Counted from the stretch's first letter, positions 26,255 through 34,493 are shown. The stretch is 64,000 nt of DNA from G963669295 sp963669295 (GCA_963669295.1 OY769938.1:5580001-5644000), one strand, 5' to 3'. Notes: generated by a model not told the origin, from the sequence alone. Translations and numbers: made by a program.

Positions 26255-28312
26255 TTGAAGAATGCTGCTAAAATAGCTTGCCTCAGCCTGTGCTGTGCAT
26301 TCATGCTACCGCTTAAATCCGGTGCGCAAGATGCTGTAATCGACAGCCTAAAACAAGTGGCTGCCACCAGCACCGATACCAACAAGGTGCACGCCCTTAA
26401 CAAACTCATTTTACTATACGGGCGTACCGATGAAGATACGGCATTGTATTATGCCGATTTGGCATTGGAAGAAGCCATTGCACAAGATTTTATTCCTGGC
26501 GAAGGGTATACTTATAAAAATATGGCTTTTGTATACACTGTGCAAAGCGAGTATCCCATGGCCATAGAATACCTGAAGAAAGCGCGCAATACTTTTTTAG
26601 AAATCAACCACAAACAAGAAGTAGCCAGCGCCTATAACAATATGGGCATTGTACATTTTCACCAGGGCAACAACTACGAAGCACTCGATGCCTACTCCAA
26701 TGCGTTGGAAATGAACATAGAAATTGGCCACTTAAAAAACCAGGCACACAACCTCAATAACCTGGGCATTGTATACAAAGACATTGGCGACTACCCCAAG
26801 GCATTGGACCATTACTACCAATCGCTAAAGCTAAAAGAAGAGTTGAGCATGGTAGATCATTATGCCAATGCCTACAACAACATTGGGGTGGTGTACGAAC
26901 AAATGGGCAACTACGACAAGGCACTGGAACACTACCTGCTTAGCCTCGACATCAGCACCAAAATTAACGATGAAGAAAGCATTGCTGGTGCCCTCAACAA
27001 CTCGGGTAAAATACATACGCTGCTGGGCAACTACGAGCAAGCTATGGACAACCACCAAAAGGCACTCGAATACAATACCCGCACCAAAAACCGCCCAGGC
27101 ATTGGAAGGGGCTACATCTACATAGGCGATGTGCATTTTAAGAAAAACAACTACAAAGCGGCCCTTGAGTTTTATCTGGATGCCCTTACCATATTTGAAG
27201 AAACAGGCAACAAAAAAGAAGAAGCCGATGCGTTGCTTGGCCTCTCTGAAACGCATTACTCATTGGGCAATTACCCACAAGCCGAAAAGCATGGATTAAG
27301 GGCCTACAGCATTGCTAAAGATGCCGGCATTAAACTGCTGCTAAAAGACATCTGCAAAAACCTGTCGGACATTTACCGCGAATTGGGCGACTTCGAAAAA
27401 TCGCTGGAATACTACGAGCTGTTTACCGTTTACCGTGAAAGCCTGTTTAGCAGTGAAAAATCGAAAGAAATTGGGCGGCTTGAAGCAAGCCATGAATTGG
27501 ACAAAAAGGAAACCGAAAACGAGTTACTTAAAAAAGATCAGGCCCTGGCCGATGCTGCACTGGAACGCAAAAACACCATCATCATTGCTGGAATAGTATG
27601 TGGGGCGTTGCTGGTGCTTATCATCATTGTACTGCTGCTGTACAACCGAAAAATTAAAACGTACAACCAGCAACTGGAACACAACGAAAGCACTTTGCTA
27701 AAAGAAGTGAAAATCAACAAGTCGTTGTTGCAAGAAGTACACCACCGGGTAAAAAACAACCTGCAGGTAATTTCCAGCTTGTTGAACTTGCAATCGAACT
27801 ACATCGACGACGAAAAAACACGGCAGGCCATTTGGGAAAGCAACAACCGCATTAAATCCATGTCGTTGATTCACGAAGCACTGTACCAAAAAGATGCCAT
27901 TGCCGACCTTAAGCTGGATCACTACTTAAAAAGCCTGATCAAAGACCGCATCGACAGCAATTTAATTGATGGTGTGGTAAACTTTGAGGTAGATGCTCCG
28001 GGCATTCAGCTAAAAATAGATACCATGGTGCCGCTTGGATTATTGGTAAACGAATTGACCACCAACAGCATTAAATATGCTTTTGTAGACAAAGAAGAAG
28101 GCATGATTCAGGTGCACATTGCAAAGATGAACGATGGTTACTCCCTTACTTATAAAGATGACGGCAAAGGGTTTCCCGAAGATTTCGACCGCGAAGCCTC
28201 CAAATCACTCGGCCAGGAATTAATCGATTGCTTTGTAGAACAACTCGATGGTACCCTCGCATTTGAAACCTCTCCCCAAGGGGTGCAATACCATGTGGAG
28301 TTTAAGGCGTGA
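26255..28312 (+). CDS. TPR-repeat sensor histidine kinase (HisKA_2 type)
   Basis: 685 residues starting with TTG. That start is chosen because only it gives a full signal peptide (KNAAKIACLSLCCAFMLPLKSGAQ). The periplasmic part (about 30-430) consists of tetratricopeptide repeats, e.g. AYNNMGIVHFHQGNNYEALDAY. One membrane helix follows at about 445-467 (IIAGIVCGALLVLIIIVLLLY). The cytosolic part has a HisKA_2 domain with EVHHRVKNNLQVI (His496/His497) and an HATPase (VNELTTNSIKYAF, DDGKGFP, SLGQELI). It should phosphorylate a response regulator, but none is adjacent. Its last 153 coding bases are repeated at 29761-29913, beyond an inserted cassette, so the present 3' end may have been supplied by that insertion. 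Confidence 0.9.
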   Translation: MKNAAKIACLSLCCAFMLPLKSGAQDAVIDSLKQVAATSTDTNKVHALNKLILLYGRTDEDTALYYADLALEEAIAQDFIPGEGYTYKNMAFVYTVQSEYPMAIEYLKKARNTFLEINHKQEVASAYNNMGIVHFHQGNNYEALDAYSNALEMNIEIGHLKNQAHNLNNLGIVYKDIGDYPKALDHYYQSLKLKEELSMVDHYANAYNNIGVVYEQMGNYDKALEHYLLSLDISTKINDEESIAGALNNSGKIHTLLGNYEQAMDNHQKALEYNTRTKNRPGIGRGYIYIGDVHFKKNNYKAALEFYLDALTIFEETGNKKEEADALLGLSETHYSLGNYPQAEKHGLRAYSIAKDAGIKLLLKDICKNLSDIYRELGDFEKSLEYYELFTVYRESLFSSEKSKEIGRLEASHELDKKETENELLKKDQALADAALERKNTIIIAGIVCGALLVLIIIVLLLYNRKIKTYNQQLEHNESTLLKEVKINKSLLQEVHHRVKNNLQVISSLLNLQSNYIDDEKTRQAIWESNNRIKSMSLIHEALYQKDAIADLKLDHYLKSLIKDRIDSNLIDGVVNFEVDAPGIQLKIDTMVPLGLLVNELTTNSIKYAFVDKEEGMIQVHIAKMNDGYSLTYKDDGKGFPEDFDREASKSLGQELIDCFVEQLDGTLAFETSPQGVQYHVEFKA
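28158..28310 (+). repeat. Direct repeat, left copy (3' end of kinase gene)
   Basis: 153 bp from ATGACGGCAAAGGG to the GGCGT preceding the stop. They match 29761-29913 at all but five positions by my alignment. All five differences are at synonymous third codon positions. Confidence 0.92.
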
Positions 28313-28323
28313 TGGAGCCGAAA

Positions 28324-29088
28324 TTAAGTAGCACCCTCTTCTCCATTTAACTTATCTTCTGCTGTTTTCTTCAAGAGGTTTGGCACAAAACTCTCGCTGA
28401 ACCCCGACACTGCTGCAAGTGCGTAAAACAAGTACGCACTTGAATTCTCCAATACTCCCAATAATATCCCTCCTTTGATTAAAGCATAAATTATGATGCT
28501 CGACACTGCTGAAATAATAACCCTGGTTCCTCCTAATATTAAGTGTATCATTCGAGTGCCGCTATAGACGTCAATTTCAACAGATTTGAGATTGATGGAT
28601 ACCGATAATACTCCCCCCATTATTCCAAAAATAACCACTTTCAAAATCAACACATTAAAGGGTAAGTTTATCGGTACAATAATTAGAATCCCGAGCACCA
28701 AACATGCAAAAGCAGCCACCAAAAATGTGCCTATCAAGTATTCTATACGACCAATGGTGGTTTTATAGTTAATGATCGCCTGCCGTACCTTTTCAAGTTT
28801 CTTTAGCGCACCCTCAACTTTCCCCAATAAACTCTCTTTCATTACTGCAGCCAACTTTCCTCTGTACCGATCCTTATGGCTTGATGAAGTAAGAAGATTA
28901 TTTACATCCGTCCATTCAGTCCCTATCGACGAAAAGTACTTTCCTATATTCTCCTCGGAGTTGTAGCCAATGGCTTCAGAACCTTCCAATCGATAAATAA
29001 TGAATTCTCCTTTCCTTACATTAAATACCTCCGCAATTTTTCCATTGCCGGTTTCCGATCCAACAACCCAATTGTCAAATTCAGCCAT
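28324..29088 (-). CDS. Four-helix membrane protein of unknown function
   Basis: 254 residues, not recognised. The N-terminal ~110 residues are soluble (EFDNWVVGSETGNGKIAEVFNVRKGEF...YNSEENIGKYFSS) and include a coiled-coil-like ALKKLEKVRQAIINYKTTIGRIEYLIG. Four hydrophobic segments follow: GTFLVAAFACLVLGILIIV, LILKVVIFGIMGGVLSVSI, RVIISAVSSIIIYALIKGG and LFYALAAVSGFSESFVPNLL. The C-terminus is charged. It is the last gene of a three-gene set with two cupins and lies wholly between the two direct repeats. A pore-like or signalling effector is one possibility, unproven. Confidence 0.7.
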   Translation of the reverse strand: MAEFDNWVVGSETGNGKIAEVFNVRKGEFIIYRLEGSEAIGYNSEENIGKYFSSIGTEWTDVNNLLTSSSHKDRYRGKLAAVMKESLLGKVEGALKKLEKVRQAIINYKTTIGRIEYLIGTFLVAAFACLVLGILIIVPINLPFNVLILKVVIFGIMGGVLSVSINLKSVEIDVYSGTRMIHLILGGTRVIISAVSSIIIYALIKGGILLGVLENSSAYLFYALAAVSGFSESFVPNLLKKTAEDKLNGEEGAT

Positions 29089-29130
29089 TTGTATGTTCTA
29101 TTGATTTTCGCATTCTTAACTACCTATCCG

Positions 29131-29388
29131 TTATAACACCTCTCCATCTCCTTCAGCTTCATCCCCCTCCGTAACCGGATGATAACAACGAAACCGGGCA
29201 TCGACATTACCAATGTTTTTGGTAGTATGCGATGTTTTGGCCGGAATGATTACTCTTTCTCCTTCCGTCAACAGCGTACTTTTTCCTGAAACGGTTAATT
29301 GAATTTCACCCTCCACATGAGCCGTAATGCTTTCATCCAAATGATAGTGCTCAAAAGATTCGCCAGGTGTCAATGTAATTACTGCCAT
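29131..29388 (-). CDS. Small cupin-like protein (second of tandem pair)
   Basis: 85-residue single cupin: MAVITLTPGESFEHYHLDE gives the HxH metal-ligand pair (His14, His16), and a second conserved segment VIIPAKTSHTTKNIG supplies a further His. The C-terminus is acidic (EGDEAEGDGEVL). Cupins of this size can bind metals or small ligands; no reaction can be named. By my count 53 of the first 72 residues are identical to the neighbouring cupin, so they are a recent tandem duplication. It is 42 bases upstream of the membrane protein gene, on the same transcript. Confidence 0.8.
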   Translation of the reverse strand: MAVITLTPGESFEHYHLDESITAHVEGEIQLTVSGKSTLLTEGERVIIPAKTSHTTKNIGNVDARFRCYHPVTEGDEAEGDGEVL

Positions 29389-29423
29389 AATGATTCATCT
29401 TGATTAATAGTTATCTTTATTGA

Positions 29424-29702
29424 TTATTCCTCTTCAGATTCTTCTGCCCCCTCCCCCTCATCTATCGATTCTTCATCTGGTGAATACACCGTATGATTGC
29501 AACCAAACTGTGCTACCACTACTCCTATATTTTTTGTGGTATGTGATGTTTTAGCTGGGATGATTACACGATGCCCATCGGTCAACAACATGCTTTTCCC
29601 CTCGAAGGTTAATTGAACTTCGCCATTAACATAATACGTCTCACTTTTCTCCAAATGGTAGTGCTCAAACGACTCACCGGGTTGCAATGTAATAACAGCC
29701 AT
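29424..29702 (-). CDS. Small cupin-like protein (first of tandem pair)
   Basis: 92-residue paralogue of the next gene, with the same MAVITLQPGESFEHYHLEK start, HxH at His14/His16 and VIIPAKTSHTTKNIG. It carries a longer, strongly acidic tail (DEESIDEGEGAEESEEE) that the second copy has only in part. The two copies differ most just after HYHL and in the tail, suggesting different partners or ligands. It heads the three-gene cassette; the start is 59 bases from the right-hand copy of the direct repeat. Confidence 0.8.
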   Translation of the reverse strand: MAVITLQPGESFEHYHLEKSETYYVNGEVQLTFEGKSMLLTDGHRVIIPAKTSHTTKNIGVVVAQFGCNHTVYSPDEESIDEGEGAEESEEE

Positions 29703-29760
29703 TTTTATGATGATTTATCCGCTAATAAATATACGTATTTTTCCGTGCACAACATCATTA

Positions 29761-29915
29761 ATGATGGCAAAGGGTTTCCCGAAGATTTCGACCGCGAAGC
29801 CTCCAAATCACTCGGCCAGGAATTGATCGATTGTTTTGTAGAACAACTGGATGGTACCCTCGCGTTTGAAACCTCTCCCCAAGGGGTGCAATACCATGTG
29901 GAGTTTAAGGCGTAG
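29761..29915 (+). pseudogene. Duplicated 3' fragment of the TPR histidine kinase (direct repeat, right copy)
   Basis: Encodes the final ~50 residues of the kinase (DGKGFPEDFD... to VEFKA) with amino-acid identity to 28160-28309, but has no kinase upstream. The stop is TAG instead of TGA. The five base differences are all synonymous, so both copies evolved as coding sequence before coming together. Read as the displaced original gene end, or the arriving one, left by integration of the cupin cassette. Confidence 0.88.
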
Positions 29916-29935
29916 TTCCCCCTTCAATCGATAAT

Positions 29936-30285
29936 TGAAGTCAATTACCCGATTATTGAAGTAAACAATGTGATTTTTGAGCTTAACAATTGAGTTTTAA
30001 GGCTGCACAATGCTCTACCAAAGCGCTTGAATACTCTACCAGAGCTCGTAGATCCATTACTAAGGCTCCTCACCACCGTACCAAAGCATTAGAACACTAT
30101 ACCGTGACTCACAAATGGCTCTACCAAAGCTCTTGGATGTTGTGCTAATTTTAAGGCCTCGAACACGCTCTATGAGGTACGGAATGCTCTCCCAGGGCTG
30201 TGGATAAGGCTACCAAAGCTATGGAATACGTTCCTAGAGGCGCAGAATACTGTTGGGCAGCACTGGAATAGGCGATTAAAGGCAA
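29936..30285. repeat. Degenerate tandem repeat field, ~20-22-bp units
   Basis: About 15 imperfect units, most ending AAGC or GGC, with consensus near TTGGAATACTCTACCAAAGC. Clear examples are ACAATGCTCTACCAAAGC, AAATGGCTCTACCAAAGC and GGATAAGGCTACCAAAGC. Spacing stays near 21 bp despite heavy base change. A 7-residue periodicity (TKALEYST, TKALEHYT) appears in one frame but runs into stops. The array begins right after the direct-repeat copy. 30286-30471 shows nothing further. Confidence 0.65.
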
Positions 30286-30471
30286 ACAACAAGGGTGGGA
30301 GGGTGCATACTTACTTGCATTAATCTTATTTCGATTAACACAAGCACGTGATGCATAAATAGTAGGGGTATTTTAATGAAAATACATGATTTGGGGGGTG
30401 ATGAAGGCAATAACACCAGACCAGGTGCCCTTACCCGCTTATCGAAGGGGGAAGGAATGAACCCATCCTTT

Positions 30472-30593
30472 ATTTCAATAGCGTTACGTCATTTAAAACC
30501 CGAAGTGTCTGAGCGATTGCTTTCGCGGTAAGCAGAAAGCAATTGTATCGAAGGCCGGAGGGTTTTCCCTGCCGGCCGATCTTCGATACAATT
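30472..30593. repeat. Dispersed repeat, partial copy plus hairpin
   Basis: Begins with ATTTCAATAGCGTTACGTC (30472-30490), identical to 34181-34199. Downstream, AATTGTATCGAAG (30541-30553) pairs perfectly with CTTCGATACAATT (30581-30593), with an inner GGCCGG/CCGGCC extension. The interior differs from the other copies, so it is a variant or mosaic. Confidence 0.65.
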
Positions 30594-30656
30594 TACTTTC
30601 CTACGTCAAGTAAACCACTCAGATACTGGCAGGCAGGGCATAGCTTAAATTGCCTA

Positions 30657-30920
30657 CTACAAATCTTTGCTTCGCATCAATACCTTCCACCCCATGTGGT
30701 TGTAATACATTTCCATGAAGCTCTCTTTCATGTGGTTGAGGGTGTTAGTGGTGTTACGTCGATAAAGATTGGGGATGTTTTCTGCCTCATCTAAAAAATG
30801 GAAAAGGAAAATGGCATTATCCAATCTACGGATAATGGTAATGAGGTTGGCCTCGTAATCGTTGTTGATGCATTCGGCCAACGGGGCAAACTCTTCGGTT
30901 TGGTAAGGTTGGAATTTCAT
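30657..30920 (-). CDS. Small hypothetical protein
   Basis: Not recognised. It encodes 87 residues, predicted helical, with balanced charge (EFAPLAECINNDYEANLITIIRRLDNAIFLFHFLDEAENIPNLY). There is no signal peptide or membrane helix. The composition is protein-like and the reverse strand offers nothing better, so I accept it. The 5' region has a short reading frame and a terminator-like hairpin (30941-31018), suggesting regulated expression. It lies between the repeat field and the SIR2-HerA pair. Confidence 0.6.
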   Translation of the reverse strand: MKFQPYQTEEFAPLAECINNDYEANLITIIRRLDNAIFLFHFLDEAENIPNLYRRNTTNTLNHMKESFMEMYYNHMGWKVLMRSKDL

Positions 30921-30940
30921 AGCGTGAACTTTTAGATAAT

Positions 30941-31040
30941 AAAAAGCCCCGCTAAGGTCATCTATGCATGTTCACACGCACTGGCAGTCGTTTCCTCCTG
31001 CCAAACCATACGGGGTTTGCAAAGATAGTTGATTCTTCAT
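30941..31040 (-). promoter_or_regulatory. Attenuator-like leader with 22-codon reading frame
   Basis: In minus orientation, ATG at 31040 opens a 22-codon frame (MKNQLSLQTPYGLAGGND..., stop at 30972). It overlaps a hairpin with arms AAACCCCG (31018-31011) and CGGGGCTTTTT (30951-30941) and an inner TGGCAG/CTGCCA stem. The T-run ends 20 bases before the ATG of the 87-residue gene. The start contexts of the two frames are near-duplicates (GTTCACCTTATGAA versus GTTCACGCTATGAA). Confidence 0.4.
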
Positions 31041-31214
31041 AAGGTGAACATTTTAGATAGAATAAATATAGTGAAAATGCGGTTAACGAACAAGGGAATT
31101 AAGTGCTAAAAGGGGGAGAGATTTTGCTCTTTAATTGAAGAGGTGGAGCATGGCTAAGTTTAATGATATAGAGTTGAAAATCGCTTATATCATACTTACT
31201 TTTTCAATATAGTA

Positions 31215-32966
31215 TTATGTTCGAGTTTGTTTTTGGTAATTCATAACAGCATTTTCAACATTTTGATTTGTCTCTTTTAAGCTCCATTTCATCCAAAAAG
31301 GAATCGTTGTACTAGCTGGTTTAAACATTGGTTCATCAATAATTATTCTAGTTGGCAGAAGCGAAGCATCTCCAACTACTAAAGCTTCTCCTATATCTAG
31401 AATTGGTAGGACATCAGCTACACCTCCTAAATTATCTGGCAACAATCTTTTTACTACAATTTGATCTTCAGCATTAGTCAGTCGCAACGAAATGAAATTA
31501 TTACATTGGCTTAAAACGGTTCTATTAACTTCCGAAGGTCTTTGACTGATAACAACTAAGCCAACACCATATTTTCGTCCTTCTTTTGCAATTCTTTCAA
31601 AACTTTTTAATGATAACTCAGAGACAGAATTACCACTTGTTCTTTCAGGAATGTATAAATGTGCTTCATCACAAAATAACGCAATGGGATGTCTATCTTC
31701 TCTACTTGTCCATTGTTGTAAAGAAAAAATGATGTGTCCCACCAAACCAATCATTAATGGTAATATATCTGAAGGCACTTCCGAAAAATCAACAATCTTT
31801 ACTCCCTTCTTATCACCGTCAGATGACGACTTTAAAAGCTTAGAACAAAAATCACTCAACCAATTTTGTGACATTCCACTTCCTTCAACATTGAAAAGAA
31901 AATTCAATCTTTTATCGTTGATTTTTGCTTCTAATCTTTGAATAAACCTTGTTAACCTACCAAAAAAGGGGCCTTGTTTCTCTTTGCCAGAAGAGGATGG
32001 AACCATTTCAGCATCTTTATTTTTTAGTTCTTGTAGCACCTCTTGAAGATTGTATGGTATAGGGCTATCAATGGTAAAATTGTCAATTAAATCTTTAAGG
32101 TTGTTTTCTTCCAAGTACTTGCGTTTTTCTTCACTTACCACTTTAGAAAACAACATAGCCTGATTTGGTGCATTCGAATCACTTCTATCCAATAATATCG
32201 CAAGCATTTCTTCATAAGATAATAACCAATACGGTAAGAAAACTTTTCCCTCTTGCAGCGATTCTTTAGTATGCCTCTCCGAGGGTCCCGCGATAACAAA
32301 ATGTTGTACTTTTTCGTGTTTAATCGTATGATATTCCCCATGTATATCAAACTGGATGCAGTTAGCAGAGGGCAATTCCGATATCTGTTCAAGCAATTTT
32401 GCGACACTCCATGATTTGCCTGACCCTGTACTACCTACTACCACTGCATGTCGTTGAAAAAACTTATTCCCGTCAATAAATGCTTCTGCATTTTCATCCA
32501 TCGAGTACCTCCCTAAAGTTAAGGGACTATCATTGTCAGCTCTTTGAGATGCTATTGCCCTCATGAAACTAGTTAGATTATCACTATCTAATTTGAAACA
32601 TAATGCATCTATTTCTGGTACTGTGTCAAGAGTTCTTTTAAAAACATTACTGCTTAAACCTTCTACATCCTTAAATGTTCCTATCAAAGAAACTCTAACA
32701 AAGTTCTCAGATATTGAAACTACTTCATTATTTGCTTCACCTAATTGTGCACTTGTATCAGCATTTGATGAAATACTTCTTCTAGTAATTTTGTTAATCA
32801 ACCCGATTAAATGTTGACCATGCCGGGAGCTACGAACCGCAACAAGCTGGTTAACTTGCAGCCTTCTCAATTGATCGATATCTGTAACAGCAATCACAAG
32901 AGAAGAAGTATCAACACTGAAAACTCCTCCTATTGCTTCACCATCTTCTAACTGTAAAAGTGACAT
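31215..32966 (-). CDS. HerA-like ATPase of a SIR2-HerA defence pair
   Basis: 583-residue FtsK-HerA superfamily ATPase. An N-terminal HAS-barrel-like region (about 1-110) precedes the motor domain. Walker A is GSTGSGKS (178-185, Lys184) and Walker B is ALFCDEAH (Asp433-Glu434). Sensor/arginine-finger region: VVISQRPSEVNRTVLSQCNN. The C-terminal LPILDIGEALVVGDA is typical of HerA. HerA forms hexameric rings, and in two-gene SIR2-HerA systems it assembles with SIR2 NADases or nucleases against phage. The start overlaps the SIR2 stop by one base (TAATG). Base composition is clearly AT-richer than flanking genes, consistent with transfer. Confidence 0.9.
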   Translation of the reverse strand: MSLLQLEDGEAIGGVFSVDTSSLVIAVTDIDQLRRLQVNQLVAVRSSRHGQHLIGLINKITRRSISSNADTSAQLGEANNEVVSISENFVRVSLIGTFKDVEGLSSNVFKRTLDTVPEIDALCFKLDSDNLTSFMRAIASQRADNDSPLTLGRYSMDENAEAFIDGNKFFQRHAVVVGSTGSGKSWSVAKLLEQISELPSANCIQFDIHGEYHTIKHEKVQHFVIAGPSERHTKESLQEGKVFLPYWLLSYEEMLAILLDRSDSNAPNQAMLFSKVVSEEKRKYLEENNLKDLIDNFTIDSPIPYNLQEVLQELKNKDAEMVPSSSGKEKQGPFFGRLTRFIQRLEAKINDKRLNFLFNVEGSGMSQNWLSDFCSKLLKSSSDGDKKGVKIVDFSEVPSDILPLMIGLVGHIIFSLQQWTSREDRHPIALFCDEAHLYIPERTSGNSVSELSLKSFERIAKEGRKYGVGLVVISQRPSEVNRTVLSQCNNFISLRLTNAEDQIVVKRLLPDNLGGVADVLPILDIGEALVVGDASLLPTRIIIDEPMFKPASTTIPFWMKWSLKETNQNVENAVMNYQKQTRT

Positions 32967-34000
32967 TATAATCCTAATATTTTTTTATTAAATATCTCAA
33001 GATTCCAAATACTATAATCTAGTATTTCCTCTCCTTCTAAAGCATTCTTATGGTATAGTTTACTTCCTCCACTTTCTCCTTCTTCAATCAAAAGAAACTT
33101 CTCTATATTACCATTCAAGAAAATCGTTTTAGTAGATTCACTTATTTTTTTGGTCAACAGTACTAAAGGCACACCAAAGTTCTTCACTCGTTCGATTAAC
33201 TTTGGCTGAACATGTTCATCATTAAAACCATAACCCACACACATAAATGTAGAGGCTGAGGCAATCACTTTATCAGCATTAGTCATAATAGTTCTAAATG
33301 GATCATTATGAGTTTGCTTATACTTTGTCGTTCCAGGGGTTACTATCGCTGGCCTATAATTTTCGGGAACTTTTTTACATTGAGGTATCCATATACATGA
33401 GTTATTTTTTGTCGATTGAAACCAATCTATCGAACCATGCACCTTCCAAATATCAATCTGTCTTGTTTGATTAGGGAAGCTAATACTAGGCACCTCACTA
33501 ATTGTACTCACAAATTTACCTGGAAAGTTATACGTAAAGCCAGTGAATACCTTAGCATCTATCTTTGCACATGCATATTCGATCAGTCTATCGTAATTTG
33601 TTGTTATGATTGACATTCTGCAGCTTGCAGTAGTTGTAAATCGATTCAATAGCCTACTTAATGGCAAGTTTCTTTCTTGAAGAAATGAATCAAAAAATAT
33701 CAAATCGTCATTATTAATAATCTTCCAAGTGGTATTAATAACCTTATTCAATACTGTATCGTTGATTTCTATATCATGAAGTGCTTTTTCCAAATCATGA
33801 CTCGTCTCCAATTCAGCCTTGAATAACTCCCAAATTTCTTTATCAACTTTCTGCTCGAATTTAATGTCCTCAACTAATTTCTGAGATAATGTCCACATTG
33901 AAGGCAATCCAAAAGGAATTGATGCACCACTACCTAAAACTAGTACTGGTACATCTCGTAAATAGTTCTGTGCTAACTTTGCTACGTCCTCTAATTCCAT
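32966..34000 (-). CDS. SIR2-domain defence effector
   Basis: 344-residue SIR2-like protein. NAD-binding signature VLGSGASIPFGLPS (21-34), ITTNYDRLIEYA (132-143, Asn135 and Asp137) and VHGSIDW with candidate catalytic His188. GYGFNDEHVQ (256-265) completes the fold. SIR2 proteins of this class cleave NAD+ during abortive antiphage defence, and those paired with HerA match the published SIR2-HerA (Nezha-type) arrangement. It is the first gene of the pair and translationally coupled to HerA. Upstream, TTTG and TACTTTG about 17 bases apart (near 34070-34040) may be the promoter. AT-rich composition suggests acquisition. Confidence 0.88.
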   Translation of the reverse strand: MELEDVAKLAQNYLRDVPVLVLGSGASIPFGLPSMWTLSQKLVEDIKFEQKVDKEIWELFKAELETSHDLEKALHDIEINDTVLNKVINTTWKIINNDDLIFFDSFLQERNLPLSRLLNRFTTTASCRMSIITTNYDRLIEYACAKIDAKVFTGFTYNFPGKFVSTISEVPSISFPNQTRQIDIWKVHGSIDWFQSTKNNSCIWIPQCKKVPENYRPAIVTPGTTKYKQTHNDPFRTIMTNADKVIASASTFMCVGYGFNDEHVQPKLIERVKNFGVPLVLLTKKISESTKTIFLNGNIEKFLLIEEGESGGSKLYHKNALEGEEILDYSIWNLEIFNKKILGL

Positions 34001-34189
34001 GTTGAAAAATAAACATTACACTTAACAAAAACAAAGTAAAAACACCGCACAAAAACAAATCATAGTATCGCTACGCTTCAACAGGGTATAAGTGATGAAA
34101 GGTAAGCATTAACAAGATCCTGAAACAAGTTCAGGATAACGGCATGGATTAGGTAGTGTGGTGGGCATTAAAAAAATGTTATTTCAATA

Positions 34190-34340
34190 GCGTTACGTCT
34201 TTGCGAGCACCCCGTCAGTCTGTCCCGATAGCCATCGGGGTGTCGAAGACCAGGGGGCGAAGCCACCTCCCGATGAACAGCAAATGTATATCGGGAGGTT
34301 GCTTCACCTCGCTTTCAGCGGGTTCGCAAAGACGTAACGC
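34190..34340. repeat. Long-hairpin dispersed repeat, copy 2
   Basis: A perfect 17-bp terminal inverted repeat, GCGTTACGTCTTTGCGA (34190-34206) and TCGCAAAGACGTAACGC (34324-34340). Inside are a perfect 10-bp stem ACCTCCCGAT (34265-34274) / ATCGGGAGGT (34290-34299) and a CCCGAT/ATCGGG hairpin (about 34223-34238). It is related to 25375-25479 by the outer arms and the CCCGATGAACA core. Confidence 0.82.
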
Positions 34341-34395
34341 ACGATGAACCTACCGGTGGAGGTGATGAGAAAGCATAAAAAAAGCCCTTCACCCT

Positions 34396-34419
34396 TCCCT
34401 GCCTGCCGGCAGGCAGGGA
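34396..34419. repeat. 24-bp perfect palindrome
   Basis: TCCCTGCCTGCC is followed immediately by its exact reverse complement, with no loop. Fragments of the same word (GGCAGGCAGGG) occur near 30632. Confidence 0.85.
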
Positions 34420-34493
34420 TACATTCAGACGTTCTCTTCGTTCGGTCTAATCACTCAGGGACTCAGGGCGGGCGGCTTTTTAAGCACTCTTAA

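Noticed and set aside
29613..29915. Independent 100-residue gene ending with the kinase tail
   Set aside because: The first half is the antisense of the cupin gene and its upstream region. Only the duplicated kinase end is meaningful, so it is a fragment.
24941..30285. CRISPR array
   Set aside because: Both repeat fields are contiguous tandem repeats without unique spacers, and no cas genes are present.
30972..31040. RiPP precursor peptide
   Set aside because: GG followed by CQC is suggestive, but there are no modification or export enzymes nearby and the frame overlaps a terminator-like arm. Kept only as a leader hypothesis.
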